DNA of 64,000 bases from a bacterium (GCA_029559475.1 JAKQBN010000055.1:105849-169848); one strand, 5' to 3'; shown: positions 37,101 to 47,532, numbered from the stretch's first letter. Program-made: numbers and translations. Notes: generated from the sequence alone by a model not told the origin.

Positions 37101-38900
37101 TTATGCATTCTTTTTAAACGGTTTATACTCTTTTCCTCCGCCTGTCCATCCGGCGTTCTTATAAAATTCCACGAAAGTCAGCCTCATCGGATGAACGAAA
37201 GATCCCAGACTGCATAGCAGAAGGTTTCCCGTATGACCCACAAGCAGAAAGATCAGCCATACCAGCCAGCCTACATACGGAATGTCCAGGAATATCTCCC
37301 CGATGTTATTTATAACTAATCCTAAAATCGATCCGGACAGCCCGAGCGCGAACAGCCTGATATAAGATAATGTATCGCCGAATACTCCTGTTATGTTGTT
37401 GTACATATCCCATATTCCGAGACCGAGTCTTTTGAAAATATTTCCGGTAGTGCTGAAAAGCATGGCTGCAGCAAGACCGATCCATACAAAGATCATTGCA
37501 ATGGATTTTATTTCAGGAAAAGCTCCTGCAGTTATTCCGGCTATGATCATCATAACCCAGCCCAGTGTCGGCAGAGCTGCTATAAAGCTGTTTTGCTTTG
37601 TAATGTTGAAAGCTTTGATCAGCAGACCGAATATTATCTGTATAAGTCCTATTGCGATCGAAAGATTGAACATTTCGTCCGCTGTCAGGAAAAGCCCTTT
37701 TGTTTCAGCTGATTTTATAATACTGGATTCTGCAAGAGTTACGCCGAAAATAGTTCCGGTTATCGCACCCGCTATCACAGTAGCTAATCCCAGGAACTGA
37801 ACGAGCGTCAGTATCGCCCTCATGTCAGCTTTTTTGATCTTGAATTTAGCAGCAGTGGCTGCGACAATCATTACGACTCCGTAACCCGCATCGCCCAGGC
37901 ATAAACCGAAGAACATCATATAGAATGGAGCGAAGAATGCGGTCAGATCTATCTCTGTGTAGGAAGGCAGCGAGAACAGCCTGGCTATAGGTTCGAATAA
38001 CTTTGCGAATCCGTTGTTTTTCAGTAGGATCGGCACTTTACCCATCTCTTCGGAGGAAGGTTTGTCCGCAATATAAACAAGTCCTTCTTCATCAAGATAC
38101 TCAAGCAGCGTCTGTTCCTTTTCCTCAGGTATCCACCCCTGAACTATCTTAACGAGATCCTCAGAAACGGACACGGAGTTCATTCCGGCTTTTTCCAGCA
38201 TGGTTTCATTTATAAGGTCGTTCATAGCCTTCTCCACTTCTCCGGAAGAATGCCATGCAAAACCGTCGAGAAGATCATCTATCTCTTTCTTCCTTACAAG
38301 CTCGGATTCCCTTTCTTTTATCAGCGAACCCAGAGTACTTTCAGGCAGTTTGATATCCTCTAATTCAGGAAAATTATTCACGTCTTTTCTGCTAAGAACT
38401 ATGAAATTGGCGGTGTTACCTGAAGTAGAAATTATTTCGCATATATATTTTTCTTTGAAATCTTCAGTCAGTTTATCGATTCCGAGCCTGTAGAATCTTA
38501 TGTTCAGGCCTGACATCTCGAGCTTTTTCTTATCTTCCTGTCCGAATTCGCCCCACGGTTCAAGAGCTTTAATATCCCTGTTAACTGATATTAAATGCTG
38601 ATTAATCTGCTCGTACTCGGTCTGAAGCTTAACTATGGCATCATAAACCGATTTTCCTTTGCCTTGATGATCCGGTTCTTCCGGAACGATTCCGGACGCT
38701 TTCAGTGTTTTTATCCTTCTTCTCAAAAATTTCAGTACAGCTTCTTTCTGAGATATTCTCAAAAGATTTGTCTTCTGGATGTCGTTCGTCTCCGCTGTTT
38801 CAATTATGTGCAGAAGTCCCAGATCCTGAAGTTTTGACAGAAACGGTGTCAGATCTTTGTGATAAAGAAGTATCGAGTATTTTTTCATAGGCACTATCAT
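37101..38900 (-). CDS. ntpI: V-type ATPase subunit I (stator/ion channel subunit)
   Basis: The 599-residue protein has a long soluble coiled-coil N-terminal half (about residues 1-300) and about eight membrane segments in the C-terminal half. A conserved arginine-bearing segment is FGDTLSYIRLFALGLSGS (about residue 510), needed for ion passage between the two half-channels. It connects the peripheral stalk with the K ring. Its start overlaps the D-subunit stop by 4 bp (38897-38900). Confidence 0.95.
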   Translation of the reverse strand: MIVPMKKYSILLYHKDLTPFLSKLQDLGLLHIIETAETNDIQKTNLLRISQKEAVLKFLRRRIKTLKASGIVPEEPDHQGKGKSVYDAIVKLQTEYEQINQHLISVNRDIKALEPWGEFGQEDKKKLEMSGLNIRFYRLGIDKLTEDFKEKYICEIISTSGNTANFIVLSRKDVNNFPELEDIKLPESTLGSLIKERESELVRKKEIDDLLDGFAWHSSGEVEKAMNDLINETMLEKAGMNSVSVSEDLVKIVQGWIPEEKEQTLLEYLDEEGLVYIADKPSSEEMGKVPILLKNNGFAKLFEPIARLFSLPSYTEIDLTAFFAPFYMMFFGLCLGDAGYGVVMIVAATAAKFKIKKADMRAILTLVQFLGLATVIAGAITGTIFGVTLAESSIIKSAETKGLFLTADEMFNLSIAIGLIQIIFGLLIKAFNITKQNSFIAALPTLGWVMMIIAGITAGAFPEIKSIAMIFVWIGLAAAMLFSTTGNIFKRLGLGIWDMYNNITGVFGDTLSYIRLFALGLSGSILGLVINNIGEIFLDIPYVGWLVWLIFLLVGHTGNLLLCSLGSFVHPMRLTFVEFYKNAGWTGGGKEYKPFKKNA

Positions 38901-39496
38901 GCGCTTGCCTCCATCATCTGCCGGTTCTTAACGATCTTCTGGGATGATTTGGACAGATTGTCCTCATCCTCCATAAACCTTTTGATCTTCAGAATCGCTT
39001 CCTGGAATCCGGGTATCTGAACTTTTTCGTACAGATTTACTTTCTGAGTGGTCTTTCTTCTCGCTTTTTCAAGGAGCTCCATTTTTTTGGTAAATACTTC
39101 TCTTTCAACGGCGATCTTAACCAGCTCTTTCAAGATCTCTATTCCGTCATAATACCACACCGGCGATTCGAACATACTGAATTCCTTAACTGTAAACTCG
39201 ATATTTTGAAGTAAAGGCGTCGATACTCCGGCTATCTTTTTCTGGCTGAGGACTACATTTTCCACCCTGATAAGCGAAGGTTTAAATTCGTTCCAAAGTC
39301 CCGACATCCCGGAATATTTCAGCATTTCCGCTTCTAAAAGCGAATCCAGCTCCTGCACTTTGTCTTTAGCCTTCTTGACCTCCATCCTCAAAGCTGACTC
39401 CTTGTTCTTGATGGTCGGCAGGGCTCTCTGTCTTATCTTGAGCTGTTTACCCAAAAGCTGCATCGAGATCTTGTTATATTGAAATTTTATAGCCAT
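38897..39496 (-). CDS. ntpD: V-type ATPase subunit D (central stalk)
   Basis: The 199-residue, strongly helical protein begins IKFQYNKISMQLLGKQLKI and forms a long antiparallel coiled coil, the rotating shaft inside the A3B3 head. The length fits. It lies 14 bp after the B gene. Confidence 0.92.
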   Translation of the reverse strand: MAIKFQYNKISMQLLGKQLKIRQRALPTIKNKESALRMEVKKAKDKVQELDSLLEAEMLKYSGMSGLWNEFKPSLIRVENVVLSQKKIAGVSTPLLQNIEFTVKEFSMFESPVWYYDGIEILKELVKIAVEREVFTKKMELLEKARRKTTQKVNLYEKVQIPGFQEAILKIKRFMEDEDNLSKSSQKIVKNRQMMEASA

Positions 39497-39510
39497 TTTG
39501 ACTCTCGGAT

Positions 39511-40833
39511 TTAGTTTTTGGGCCAGTATTTAGCTACCAGAGCTTCTTTTATTCCTATCTCTGACTTATTGAAGTATTTAGCGAACAGCCTCCATCCTGT
39601 ATCAAGCATGGCATCTATCTCGATGTTGATATCAATAGCAAGCAGTTCTCTCGAATATTCCTTTGCGTATTTAAGTGTCCTTTCGTCATAATCGTTCAGG
39701 TCGAAACCGTTCTCGAGCTTAGTTTTCGCGTTTGCCGCGTCTGCGAAAAGTCTGATAGCGGCGTTCATAACCTGAGGATGATCTTCTCTTGTCTGTTTTC
39801 CGATCACAAGTTGTTTCAGCCTTGAAAGTGATCTGAAGGGATCGATAATGACCTTTCCTATGTCCGTATCTCTTCTTAAGAACAGCTGCCCTTCGGTAAT
39901 ATATCCTGTGTTGTCGGGTATTGCGTGAGTGATATCTCCGCCTGACAGAGTTGCAACAGCTATGATAGTGATAGATCCGCCTTCAGGGAACTGAACCGCT
40001 TTTTCATAAAGCTTGGCGAGATCAGAATATAAAGATCCGGGCATACTGTCCTTTGACGGTATCTGGTCCATCCTGTTAGAAACTATACTTAAAGCGTCGG
40101 CATAGAGCGTCATGTCGGTAAGAAGTACGAGCACCTTCTGATGTTTTTCGTGAGCGAAGTATTCAGCTGTGGTAAGAGCCATATCCGGAACGAGAAGCCT
40201 TTCCACCGGCGGGTTCTCTGTAGTGTTGATAAAGCTGATGATCCTGTCGAGTGCGCCTGCATTTTCAAATATATGCTTAAAGAAAAGATAATCGTCGTTG
40301 GAAAGTCCCATACCGCCCAGAATGATCTTGTCGGCTTTCGCTCTTAAAGCGACCATGGCCATAACCTGATTGAAAGGCTGGTCCGGATCGGCGAAGAAAG
40401 GTATCTTCTGTCCTGTAACAAGCGTGTTGTTAAGGTCGATCCCGGCTATTCCCGTGGGTATAAGTTCCGAAGGCTGCTGTCTTCTCACGGGATTTACCGA
40501 AGGGCCGCCTATCTCTATTTCTTTTCCTTCTACAGACGGACCGCCGTCTATAGGATCGCCGTAGGCGTTGAAAAACCTTCCGGCAAGTTCGTCGGATACT
40601 TTGATCGTCGGCGCTTTTCCCATAAAAACGACTTCAGCGTTCGTAGGAATACCTTCCGTTCCGGAGAATATCTGGAGAGTTACGGTATCGCCCTGTATCT
40701 TGACCACCTGAGCTAGTTTTCCGTTAACTGTGGCTATCTCTTCGTTGCCCACACCTTCCGCTTTGAGAGAACAGGTGGCTTTTGTGATCTGAGTTATCTT
40801 TGTATATATTTTCTGAAAAGCCGTAGTTTCCAT
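39511..40833 (-). CDS. ntpB: V-type ATPase subunit B (non-catalytic head subunit)
   Basis: The 440-residue protein has the V/A-ATPase B fold without a functional P-loop. GDPIDGGPS, PVRRQQPSELIPTGIAGID and the C-terminal ELLAIDINIEIDAMLDTGWRLF are characteristic. It forms the A3B3 head with subunit A and contributes the arginine side of each ATP site. It starts on the base next to the A stop codon. Confidence 0.96.
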   Translation of the reverse strand: METTAFQKIYTKITQITKATCSLKAEGVGNEEIATVNGKLAQVVKIQGDTVTLQIFSGTEGIPTNAEVVFMGKAPTIKVSDELAGRFFNAYGDPIDGGPSVEGKEIEIGGPSVNPVRRQQPSELIPTGIAGIDLNNTLVTGQKIPFFADPDQPFNQVMAMVALRAKADKIILGGMGLSNDDYLFFKHIFENAGALDRIISFINTTENPPVERLLVPDMALTTAEYFAHEKHQKVLVLLTDMTLYADALSIVSNRMDQIPSKDSMPGSLYSDLAKLYEKAVQFPEGGSITIIAVATLSGGDITHAIPDNTGYITEGQLFLRRDTDIGKVIIDPFRSLSRLKQLVIGKQTREDHPQVMNAAIRLFADAANAKTKLENGFDLNDYDERTLKYAKEYSRELLAIDINIEIDAMLDTGWRLFAKYFNKSEIGIKEALVAKYWPKN

Positions 40834-42591
40834 TTAAACCGCCTTTCTTTCGTTTAATTTATTGTTGAGCTGCTGTAGATAATTATTGAATTTTTCAGAT
40901 TTGAACTCAGAATAGTTCATCTGCTTGAAAATATTTATTACGGCCTTAAAGAAAGGGTTGATCTCTTCGAAGGATGTGAATTTATATTTCATATTATAAA
41001 CTTTGAGCACTTCATCAAGCATAAACTCCTGCCTTTCAAAAGGTGTAGATTTGTCGATCTTATCGAAAGCATCCTGCTGAAGTATCACAAAATCGAGCAC
41101 TTCGGCTTTCCAGTACCTTTCATGATAATCGATAGGAACACCGTCATCTCCGAGAATATTGATCTGCTCGGAAGCCTCTTTTCCTCTAAGAAGGATATCT
41201 TTCGCTAAAGTGACCTTTTCCACCCAGTCAGGAGCGATAGTTTTCTTAAGATATTCCTGTATCTCAGGATATTCAAGATATTTTGAATACGAATCGATCG
41301 GGTCGATCGCCGGATATCTTTTGCTGTCAGCCCTTTCCTGATTCAGCGCGTAAAAACATCTCGCCGCTTTTTTCGTGGATTCGGTAACCGGCTCTTTTAA
41401 GTTTCCTCCTGCAGGTGAAACCGTTCCTAAAAAAGTTATCGAACCTGTTGCGCCGTTGTTTAAATAAACAGAACCGGCTCTCGAGTAGAAATTCGATATG
41501 ATCGCGGGAAGGTCCATCGGGAACGCGTCCGGTCCCGGAAGCTCTTCCATCCTGTTCGACATCTCCCTAAGAGCCTGAGCCCATCTGGAAGTTGAATCTG
41601 CAAGAAGCAGAACTTTAAGTCCCATTGACCTGTAATATTCTGCAAGGGTCATTCCTGTATATACTGATGCTTCCCTCGCTGCTACGGGCATGTTGGATGT
41701 GTTACAGATGATGGTAGTTCTTTCCATCAGCTTTCTACCCGTTCTCGGGTCTTCAAGCTCCGGGAACTCTGTGAAGATCTCTACTACCTCATTAGCCCTT
41801 TCTCCGCATGCCGTGACGATGATCATATCAGCTTCGGCCTGCTGGGAAACAGCGTGCTGCAGAACTGTCTTTCCGCATCCGAAAGGCCCCGGAATAAATC
41901 CGGTACCGCCTTCTGCCAGAGGATTCAGTGTGTCTATAGTTCTTACGCCGGTTTCCATTATTTTGAAAGGCCTCGGTTTTTCTTTATATGCTCTGATCGG
42001 GATCTTTACCGGCCATTTCTGCATCATGGTAACGTTATGGTCCTTGCCTTTTTCATCTGTAACTACAGCGACAGTATCTTTCGTTCTGTACTTGCCTTTT
42101 AGGGCAACGCTTTTTACGATGAACTGTCCTTCGAATTTGAACGGAAGCATAATTTTGTGCGGCATCCATCCTTCTGTGACTTCTCCGAGCCAGCTTCCCG
42201 CTTCGACTTTATCCCCCGCCTTCGCGATCGGAGTAAAATCCCATTCAGCGTCAGGATCAAGAGCTTCCGTGTATTCGCCTTTCTTTAGAAATACGCCCTT
42301 CATTTTGTTCAGATCGTTCTGAAGCCCGTCGTAATTCTTCGACAGGATACCCGGCCCGAGCGTCACTTCGAGCATGTGGTCTTTAAATTCGGCTTCTGTT
42401 CCTACCTTAAGACCTCTCGTGCTTTCGAAAACCTGAGTGAATGCTTTGTTCCCGAGCACTTTTATGACTTCAGCCATCAGATCTACGCCTTTATGCCTGA
42501 TAAAACAAATCTCGTTTTGTGAAACAGGCCCGTCGGCTTCGATGACGACCATGTTGGCTATAATACCGGTGACTTTTCCTTTTGTAGCCAT
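40834..42591 (-). CDS. ntpA: V-type ATPase subunit A (catalytic head subunit)
   Basis: The 585-residue protein hydrolyses or makes ATP. The P-loop GPFGCGKT (about residue 235) has the V/A-type sequence rather than the F-type GGAGVGKT. The large non-homologous insertion before it (about residues 110-190) is present. LLADSTSRWAQALREMS and NFYSRAGSVYLNNG follow in the usual places. The length is typical. Confidence 0.97.
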   Translation of the reverse strand: MATKGKVTGIIANMVVIEADGPVSQNEICFIRHKGVDLMAEVIKVLGNKAFTQVFESTRGLKVGTEAEFKDHMLEVTLGPGILSKNYDGLQNDLNKMKGVFLKKGEYTEALDPDAEWDFTPIAKAGDKVEAGSWLGEVTEGWMPHKIMLPFKFEGQFIVKSVALKGKYRTKDTVAVVTDEKGKDHNVTMMQKWPVKIPIRAYKEKPRPFKIMETGVRTIDTLNPLAEGGTGFIPGPFGCGKTVLQHAVSQQAEADMIIVTACGERANEVVEIFTEFPELEDPRTGRKLMERTTIICNTSNMPVAAREASVYTGMTLAEYYRSMGLKVLLLADSTSRWAQALREMSNRMEELPGPDAFPMDLPAIISNFYSRAGSVYLNNGATGSITFLGTVSPAGGNLKEPVTESTKKAARCFYALNQERADSKRYPAIDPIDSYSKYLEYPEIQEYLKKTIAPDWVEKVTLAKDILLRGKEASEQINILGDDGVPIDYHERYWKAEVLDFVILQQDAFDKIDKSTPFERQEFMLDEVLKVYNMKYKFTSFEEINPFFKAVINIFKQMNYSEFKSEKFNNYLQQLNNKLNERKAV

Positions 42592-42594
42592 CTT

Positions 42595-43440
42595 TTACCC
42601 TTCTATTCTATTTTTTTCTTTTTCTTCATCTGTGATACCCGACTCTTTTCCCTGCTTTTCAAGTTCTCTGATGAACCTTTCGAAAAGTTCCTTTCCGGTC
42701 TCGGGATCGAGCTTGATCCATCTTTCGATGATCGTTACCTTAATGAAATGCACAAGCAGTTTTTCTATCGTAAAATAATTCCATACGGTCTTTTCATCTA
42801 ACCAGTCCCACTTAAAAAGATCTATCGCTTTTTCCCTTGCGAGAAGATCTTTTATTTCGAATATTGAACTCAGCCTGTCTATGTATTCAACGCTGTCAGA
42901 AAGTCCGAAATCCTTTAAACTGCTTGATTTTAGGGCGGATGATACTTCGTTTATTTTAAGAATGTATTTTTCTGCATCCAGACCGTGCTTTCTGACATTT
43001 AAGGCCGCAAGAATGTTCCTCATGTTTATTTCGAGCTCGAAATAGCTTTTGAGAAACTCATTGTCGCATTCGAGCAGGTGATCGATATAGGAAGTTACAA
43101 GTTTCTGCTTTAATTCATCTCTTTTTTCGATGTCCTTTTCAAAAGCTTCTATAAATTCCCGAATGTAAGAGACCGCCTCATCCGGCTCTTCGATCATTTG
43201 TTCGATCTGGGCGCGGGTGTAGTTGCCGCTCTCGAATGCTTTCACATCGAAACCGCAAAGGATCTTATACAGATTACGATTATCCTGCTTCAGCCTGAAA
43301 AGCTCGAAATAAGAGTAATCCTTTTTGTGAAGGAACTCTTTCATGTCCGAAAGCATCTCCGCCGAACCGTAAGACAGCTTTGAGTCCTCGATCGTTATAT
43401 TAGGCAGCCCTGCGACAAGAAAGTAATAATTCCTGGCCAT
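42595..43440 (-). CDS. DUF2764 protein of V-ATPase operon, probable subunit C equivalent
   Basis: The 281-residue, mostly helical protein starts ARNYYFLVAGLPNITIED and lies between subunits E and A, as DUF2764 genes do in Bacteroidetes and spirochaete V-ATPase operons. The order and the lack of any other C gene suggest that it replaces subunit C (the collar that joins the central stalk to the K ring). That is inference. It touches the E stop (shared base 43440) and is 3 bp before A. The C-terminal third is acidic and likely flexible. Confidence 0.85.
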   Translation of the reverse strand: MARNYYFLVAGLPNITIEDSKLSYGSAEMLSDMKEFLHKKDYSYFELFRLKQDNRNLYKILCGFDVKAFESGNYTRAQIEQMIEEPDEAVSYIREFIEAFEKDIEKRDELKQKLVTSYIDHLLECDNEFLKSYFELEINMRNILAALNVRKHGLDAEKYILKINEVSSALKSSSLKDFGLSDSVEYIDRLSSIFEIKDLLAREKAIDLFKWDWLDEKTVWNYFTIEKLLVHFIKVTIIERWIKLDPETGKELFERFIRELEKQGKESGITDEEKEKNRIEG

Positions 43441-44057
43441 TATTTTCCTCCGAACAGCATTTCGGCCGTCTTCGGTCTCATATATTTTTTAAAGAAGTTC
43501 TCGAAATCTTTTTCAGTAAAACTCAGTTTGTAGCTTCCGTCAGCCGGCCCTATTTTGAATCCGTTTTCCATGTTCGCGTCGGGAACTATGTTCAAACCGC
43601 CGTTAAGCAGCGTTCTTACTCCTGATTTAAGATGATTTTCAAGCTCTGTTCTGTGCTCGGCCGGTATCGACACTTCGAGATCCATTCCTTTCGAAGGGTC
43701 GGAAAAGAAATTCTTTACAGATATTTCAATTATCTTTTTCATAAAATCTTTATCTGAAAGCGTGTTCTTGACCGCTTCAGAAACGACTTTTGTTGTGATC
43801 AGATCGGTAATTTTCTGTTTTACATCGCTTACCGACTGATTCACTGACATTTTCATTTCCGTTCTGCCGTTATTTATTATCTCCGCAGCGCTGTTTTTTG
43901 CGTCAGATATGATCTTTTCCGCATCAGCTTTTGCTTTTGAAAGTGTTTCCTCAGCCGTTTTCTTTGCTGTACCGATTATCGAATCCGCTTCGATCTTTGC
44001 TTTTTCGACGCCTTCTGAATAGATCTTTCCTGTCAGTTCCTGGAGTTTGTTGTCCAT
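43440..44057 (-). CDS. ntpE: V-type ATPase subunit E (peripheral stalk)
   Basis: The 205-residue protein opens with a long charged coiled coil (about residues 1-95, AEETLSKAKADAEKIISDAK) and ends in a globular domain that holds the A3B3 head. It is the first gene of the operon. No F or G subunit gene is visible in the operon. A TTGACA-like box lies at 44150-44155 on the minus strand, but I cannot find a convincing -10. Confidence 0.9.
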   Translation of the reverse strand: MDNKLQELTGKIYSEGVEKAKIEADSIIGTAKKTAEETLSKAKADAEKIISDAKNSAAEIINNGRTEMKMSVNQSVSDVKQKITDLITTKVVSEAVKNTLSDKDFMKKIIEISVKNFFSDPSKGMDLEVSIPAEHRTELENHLKSGVRTLLNGGLNIVPDANMENGFKIGPADGSYKLSFTEKDFENFFKKYMRPKTAEMLFGGK

Positions 44058-44162
44058 TATCTGTCTCCGGTATGTTTTATATTAAATATTATATTCAAAT
44101 TGATCATATCCTGTTTTTAACTTTGGAAATTTATCCTTTTTAATATGATTGTCAAGTTGTTT

Positions 44163-44870
44163 TTATTCTAAAAAATCATAATTAAAATATGCTTCGAACA
44201 GATCTCTGAAAGAAGAGAGGGATGTGCTTATATGAATCGGTACTGTCTTGGCAAAAATGTCGAGAGTTACTATCGCATTGATCGCGGAATCCGTTTCCGA
44301 AGCCGCTCTCAGCCTGTCTGCGACCGCAGAATTAACGATACTTAAATTTTTGTATATCTTATTAAGTCCCTGCAGATCGATCTCGTATTTTTTACCTTCT
44401 TTCGCCAGAAAATACTGGGCCAGAAGATACATCGATGTAGCTCTGAATATAGTATTCTCTTTATCAGCCAGCGGAAGATGAAAATATGCCATCGGTTTAA
44501 AAAAGGCAAGGTGAGGACAGCCTGAAGCTGCGTTGACGAGACCCATCATTGCGCCGACAGCCTTTTGTACAGTTGTATCCTGCGATATTTTTTTGCCGTC
44601 GATCACGACTTCGAGATATACTTTTTCAAATGACTTTAAACCGTCAAAGTATTTTACCAGGTTAACGAGCGAAACGGCAAGGGGACAGTGTCTTGTAAAG
44701 GCGGATTTTAAGGGGCAGTTCGGGCATTTGCAGAAATCGAGCTCTGTCCAATCCGGCAGGTGATCTTCGGTTCTGTTTTCTGTCAGCCTGATCTTGTCTT
44801 TATCCCACTGAAAACTGAAATCTTTTTCTTTACCGTCTGCGAATATGAATTTGTAATCAATTGTTTTCAA
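44163..44870 (-). CDS. Uncharacterised cysteine-motif protein (resembles DUF6901)
   Basis: The 235-residue soluble protein has a Cys cluster CKCPNCPL...HCP near residues 47-65 and another SGCPHLAFFKPMAYFHLP (about residues 136-153). The arrangement resembles a family I know as DUF6901, with no assigned function. The cluster suggests a bound metal. It lies upstream of the V-ATPase operon, separated by about 105 bp, and may be transcribed with it. No functional link is evident. Confidence 0.6.
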   Translation of the reverse strand: MKTIDYKFIFADGKEKDFSFQWDKDKIRLTENRTEDHLPDWTELDFCKCPNCPLKSAFTRHCPLAVSLVNLVKYFDGLKSFEKVYLEVVIDGKKISQDTTVQKAVGAMMGLVNAASGCPHLAFFKPMAYFHLPLADKENTIFRATSMYLLAQYFLAKEGKKYEIDLQGLNKIYKNLSIVNSAVADRLRAASETDSAINAIVTLDIFAKTVPIHISTSLSSFRDLFEAYFNYDFLE

Positions 44871-44918
44871 CTTATTTCTTCCCGGGCTGAAAATTTCCTG
44901 CCCCAGTATTCCGAATAA

Positions 44919-45554
44919 TTATAAATGAGCCCTGCACTGCATCGAGAACAGATCCTGGCTCGGTTTGTGCCCTTTTACCTTCGGATCGAACCTTTTATCG
45001 AACTCCTCTGCCGCAGCTTTGTCGAATTCATAAGCCGGGCTGTTGTAGAACTTCCAGCTGTGTCCTTCAAAAAAGCCCTTTTTCAGTTCAAGCACGAGAA
45101 GTCCCAGCGGAAAGCTTCCGTCATTAGAGCTTATGTTGTAATCCTTACCGTTCTTAAAACCATGCTTGCAGTAATTGTGCGGATCTCCGTAAATTATAAC
45201 AGCCGGATATCCTTTTTCCCTCGCCAGCCTGACCGTATGCCTGATAAGCATTGCTCCCACTCCGTTCCTCTGATATCCGGGAAGAACGCTTACCGGGCCG
45301 AAAGTCGCCGTTTCTGTCTTTTCGCCTTTTTCATTCTCGACATAAGATCTTGTGTACATTATGTTCCCGATTACCTTACCCGAGCATTCAACGACGAAAT
45401 CGAATTCTTTGATAAAATCGGGATGATCCCTTAATATATGCGCCAGATAATGTTCGTCGCAGCCGGGAACATAAAGGTTCCAGAAAGCCTCGCGAGTCAG
45501 CTCCTCTACAGCTCTGTAGTCAGATTCGGTTTCCGTTCTTAAAGTTGTTATCAA
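44919..45554 (-). CDS. GNAT-family N-acetyltransferase
   Basis: The 211-residue protein has an N-terminal acceptor region, then the acetyl-CoA binding motif A VSVLPGYQRNGVGAMLIRHT (about residues 92-111; R/Q-x-x-G-x-G/A as in the family) and GYPAVIIYGDPHNY. This subfamily (YhbS-like) acts on small molecules or peptides. The substrate is unknown. Stand-alone gene. Confidence 0.9.
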   Translation of the reverse strand: MITTLRTETESDYRAVEELTREAFWNLYVPGCDEHYLAHILRDHPDFIKEFDFVVECSGKVIGNIMYTRSYVENEKGEKTETATFGPVSVLPGYQRNGVGAMLIRHTVRLAREKGYPAVIIYGDPHNYCKHGFKNGKDYNISSNDGSFPLGLLVLELKKGFFEGHSWKFYNSPAYEFDKAAAEEFDKRFDPKVKGHKPSQDLFSMQCRAHL

Positions 45555-45679
45555 TAGTTTCCCCCATGTTTTTCAAAACGGATGCAATATACGAATAATG
45601 TCCGGTCTTTTCAATTTATATTTCTTGCATTTGTTCTTCAGCTCTGTTATTTTGCCTATAAGTTAAAAAAGGAGCGTAA

Positions 45680-46414
45680 ATGAAGTATCTGATATTCTTT
45701 GTCGTCTTAGCTGCAGCTGCGACCCAAAGTCTTTTTTCGCAATTCGGTGTAGACGCGGAAACAGGCATACTCGCTACCACTTACAATAACGTGAGAATAG
45801 CCGGATATACGGGAACAAAGTTCTCGCTCTGCGACGATCTGGAGGATGATCCCGTTTTCTTTTACCGTATCAGGCTTAATTACCTTTTAAAAGAAAAACA
45901 CTTCTTTTCTCTCCTATACGCGCCTCTGACAATTAAGTCAGAAGGTTCTCTTGATAGAAACATTTATTTTATGGAAACATCATATCCGGCCGGAACTGAG
46001 CTGGACGCCAGCTTCAGATTCAATTCATACAGGCTGACCTACCGCTATGAATGGATAAACAGTGAAAATATAGAATTCGGAATAGGCTTTACCGCAAAGA
46101 TAAGAGATGCGGAGATCAAACTTAAGAGCGAACATATCTCCAGAAGCAAAAAGAATGTCGGTTTCGTGCCTATCATCAATTTCAGGTTCCTCTGGAAGAT
46201 CACAGATAAGATCGGATTTCTTACAGAAGGTGACGCTCTCGCTGCTCCTCAGGGCCGTGCTGAAGATGTTCTTGCCGCAGTTACTTACAGAACCGGAGAT
46301 CATCTGACCGTCAAGGGCGGCTACAGGATCCTTGAAGGCGGCGCTGACAACGATGAAGTATATACTTTCTCGCTTATAAATTACGCTGTACTGGGATTTA
46401 TATACAATTTCTGA
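45680..46414 (+). CDS. Probable outer-membrane beta-barrel protein
   Basis: The 244-residue protein has a signal peptide (cleavage near LFSQ, residue 21). The mature part alternates polar and hydrophobic residues in strands and ends in an aromatic residue (FIYNF), as outer-membrane barrels do. I cannot name a family. It is followed 23 bp later by another exported protein, and the two are probably co-transcribed. Confidence 0.6.
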   Translation: MKYLIFFVVLAAAATQSLFSQFGVDAETGILATTYNNVRIAGYTGTKFSLCDDLEDDPVFFYRIRLNYLLKEKHFFSLLYAPLTIKSEGSLDRNIYFMETSYPAGTELDASFRFNSYRLTYRYEWINSENIEFGIGFTAKIRDAEIKLKSEHISRSKKNVGFVPIINFRFLWKITDKIGFLTEGDALAAPQGRAEDVLAAVTYRTGDHLTVKGGYRILEGGADNDEVYTFSLINYAVLGFIYNF

Positions 46415-46437
46415 ACATAATTAACACGGAGCGTAAA

Positions 46438-47532
46438 TTGAAAAAATATTTAATTATGCTGATCCTTTTGAGTTTAATAGCAGCATCCGGAAGTGCAATT
46501 GTCACAAAAAACGAAATTAAGGCAGGTCTGTCCGGAACAGCCAGTTTCGACCTGCCGGGAGACCGTTCCGGTTATCTAAGCTTTAACTCGCCGGAATTAT
46601 CGTATCAGTTCGAACTTAAACTGAATAATAATTTTTTCTTTTTAGTTAATGCTAAAGCCGGTTACTTCAGAAATCCCGATAAAAGAGCTGAATTCAGTTC
46701 CTTCGAGTGGCTAAATTTTTCTGTACTAAGATGGCCTGAACAAGATACAGACAGGTTTAGCTTTGAAGCAGCACCCGGACTGAAGGCGAGATTCGGTGAT
46801 TTTTCTGCCGGTTTTCATTTCAGACACATTTATGACCATGAAATATGGTATGCGGCGATAGACGAAACAACTCCCTTATATCCTGCAGGTACAGGAAGAA
46901 CTCTTGATGTCATAACGGATTATGAATACTTTGATTACGGTTTTAATCTCAGCTATGGAAAAGATAATTATTTTATTGAAGCATATTTAAAGGACAGGTA
47001 CAAGAGCGATTACGATACAGATTTTGAAAACAGCGACAAAAAAGAAACAAAACAGGATAAACCTAATTCTACTGAGCGCACCGATTATCCTTTTATTTAC
47101 GGGATAAGAGGGTCATATTCGATGCGTGTCAGCGAAAATTCAGAAATGAACGCTTCGGTGATGTTCGAAATGTTCGAAGACAACAGTGACAATTATAATA
47201 ACAAGCTCGACACGGGATTAAATTACACAGCATCATTAAGCCCCGTTTTCAGTTTTTCGCTTGGCGGTACATACGAGCAGTACTTCTATCAGTATGGCAA
47301 AGTAACTTTCCCTGAAAATGCCGATCCTGAAGATCCTGAACTTGAAGTATTAGAAGGAGAAGATTCTTTTACCTGTGTAAAAACGTTTGGTAATATCACA
47401 TATACACCGTTTACCAATTTTGATGTATATTTATACTCAGGCTATGATGCATATTTTAATACCGATGATATTTCCGACAAAATAAGTATCGGTCTCGGAT
47501 GCGATTACACATTTGATTTTGCATCTCGATAA
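46438..47532 (+). CDS. Probable outer-membrane beta-barrel protein, second of pair
   Basis: A TTG start is used, preceded by GGAG at a suitable distance, and gives a good signal peptide (KKYLIMLILLSLIAASGSA). The 364-residue product alternates like a barrel with long acidic loops (e.g. NADPEDPELEVLEGED near 290). I recognise no family. The final strand ends YTFDFASR. Function unknown. Confidence 0.6.
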   Translation: MKKYLIMLILLSLIAASGSAIVTKNEIKAGLSGTASFDLPGDRSGYLSFNSPELSYQFELKLNNNFFFLVNAKAGYFRNPDKRAEFSSFEWLNFSVLRWPEQDTDRFSFEAAPGLKARFGDFSAGFHFRHIYDHEIWYAAIDETTPLYPAGTGRTLDVITDYEYFDYGFNLSYGKDNYFIEAYLKDRYKSDYDTDFENSDKKETKQDKPNSTERTDYPFIYGIRGSYSMRVSENSEMNASVMFEMFEDNSDNYNNKLDTGLNYTASLSPVFSFSLGGTYEQYFYQYGKVTFPENADPEDPELEVLEGEDSFTCVKTFGNITYTPFTNFDVYLYSGYDAYFNTDDISDKISIGLGCDYTFDFASR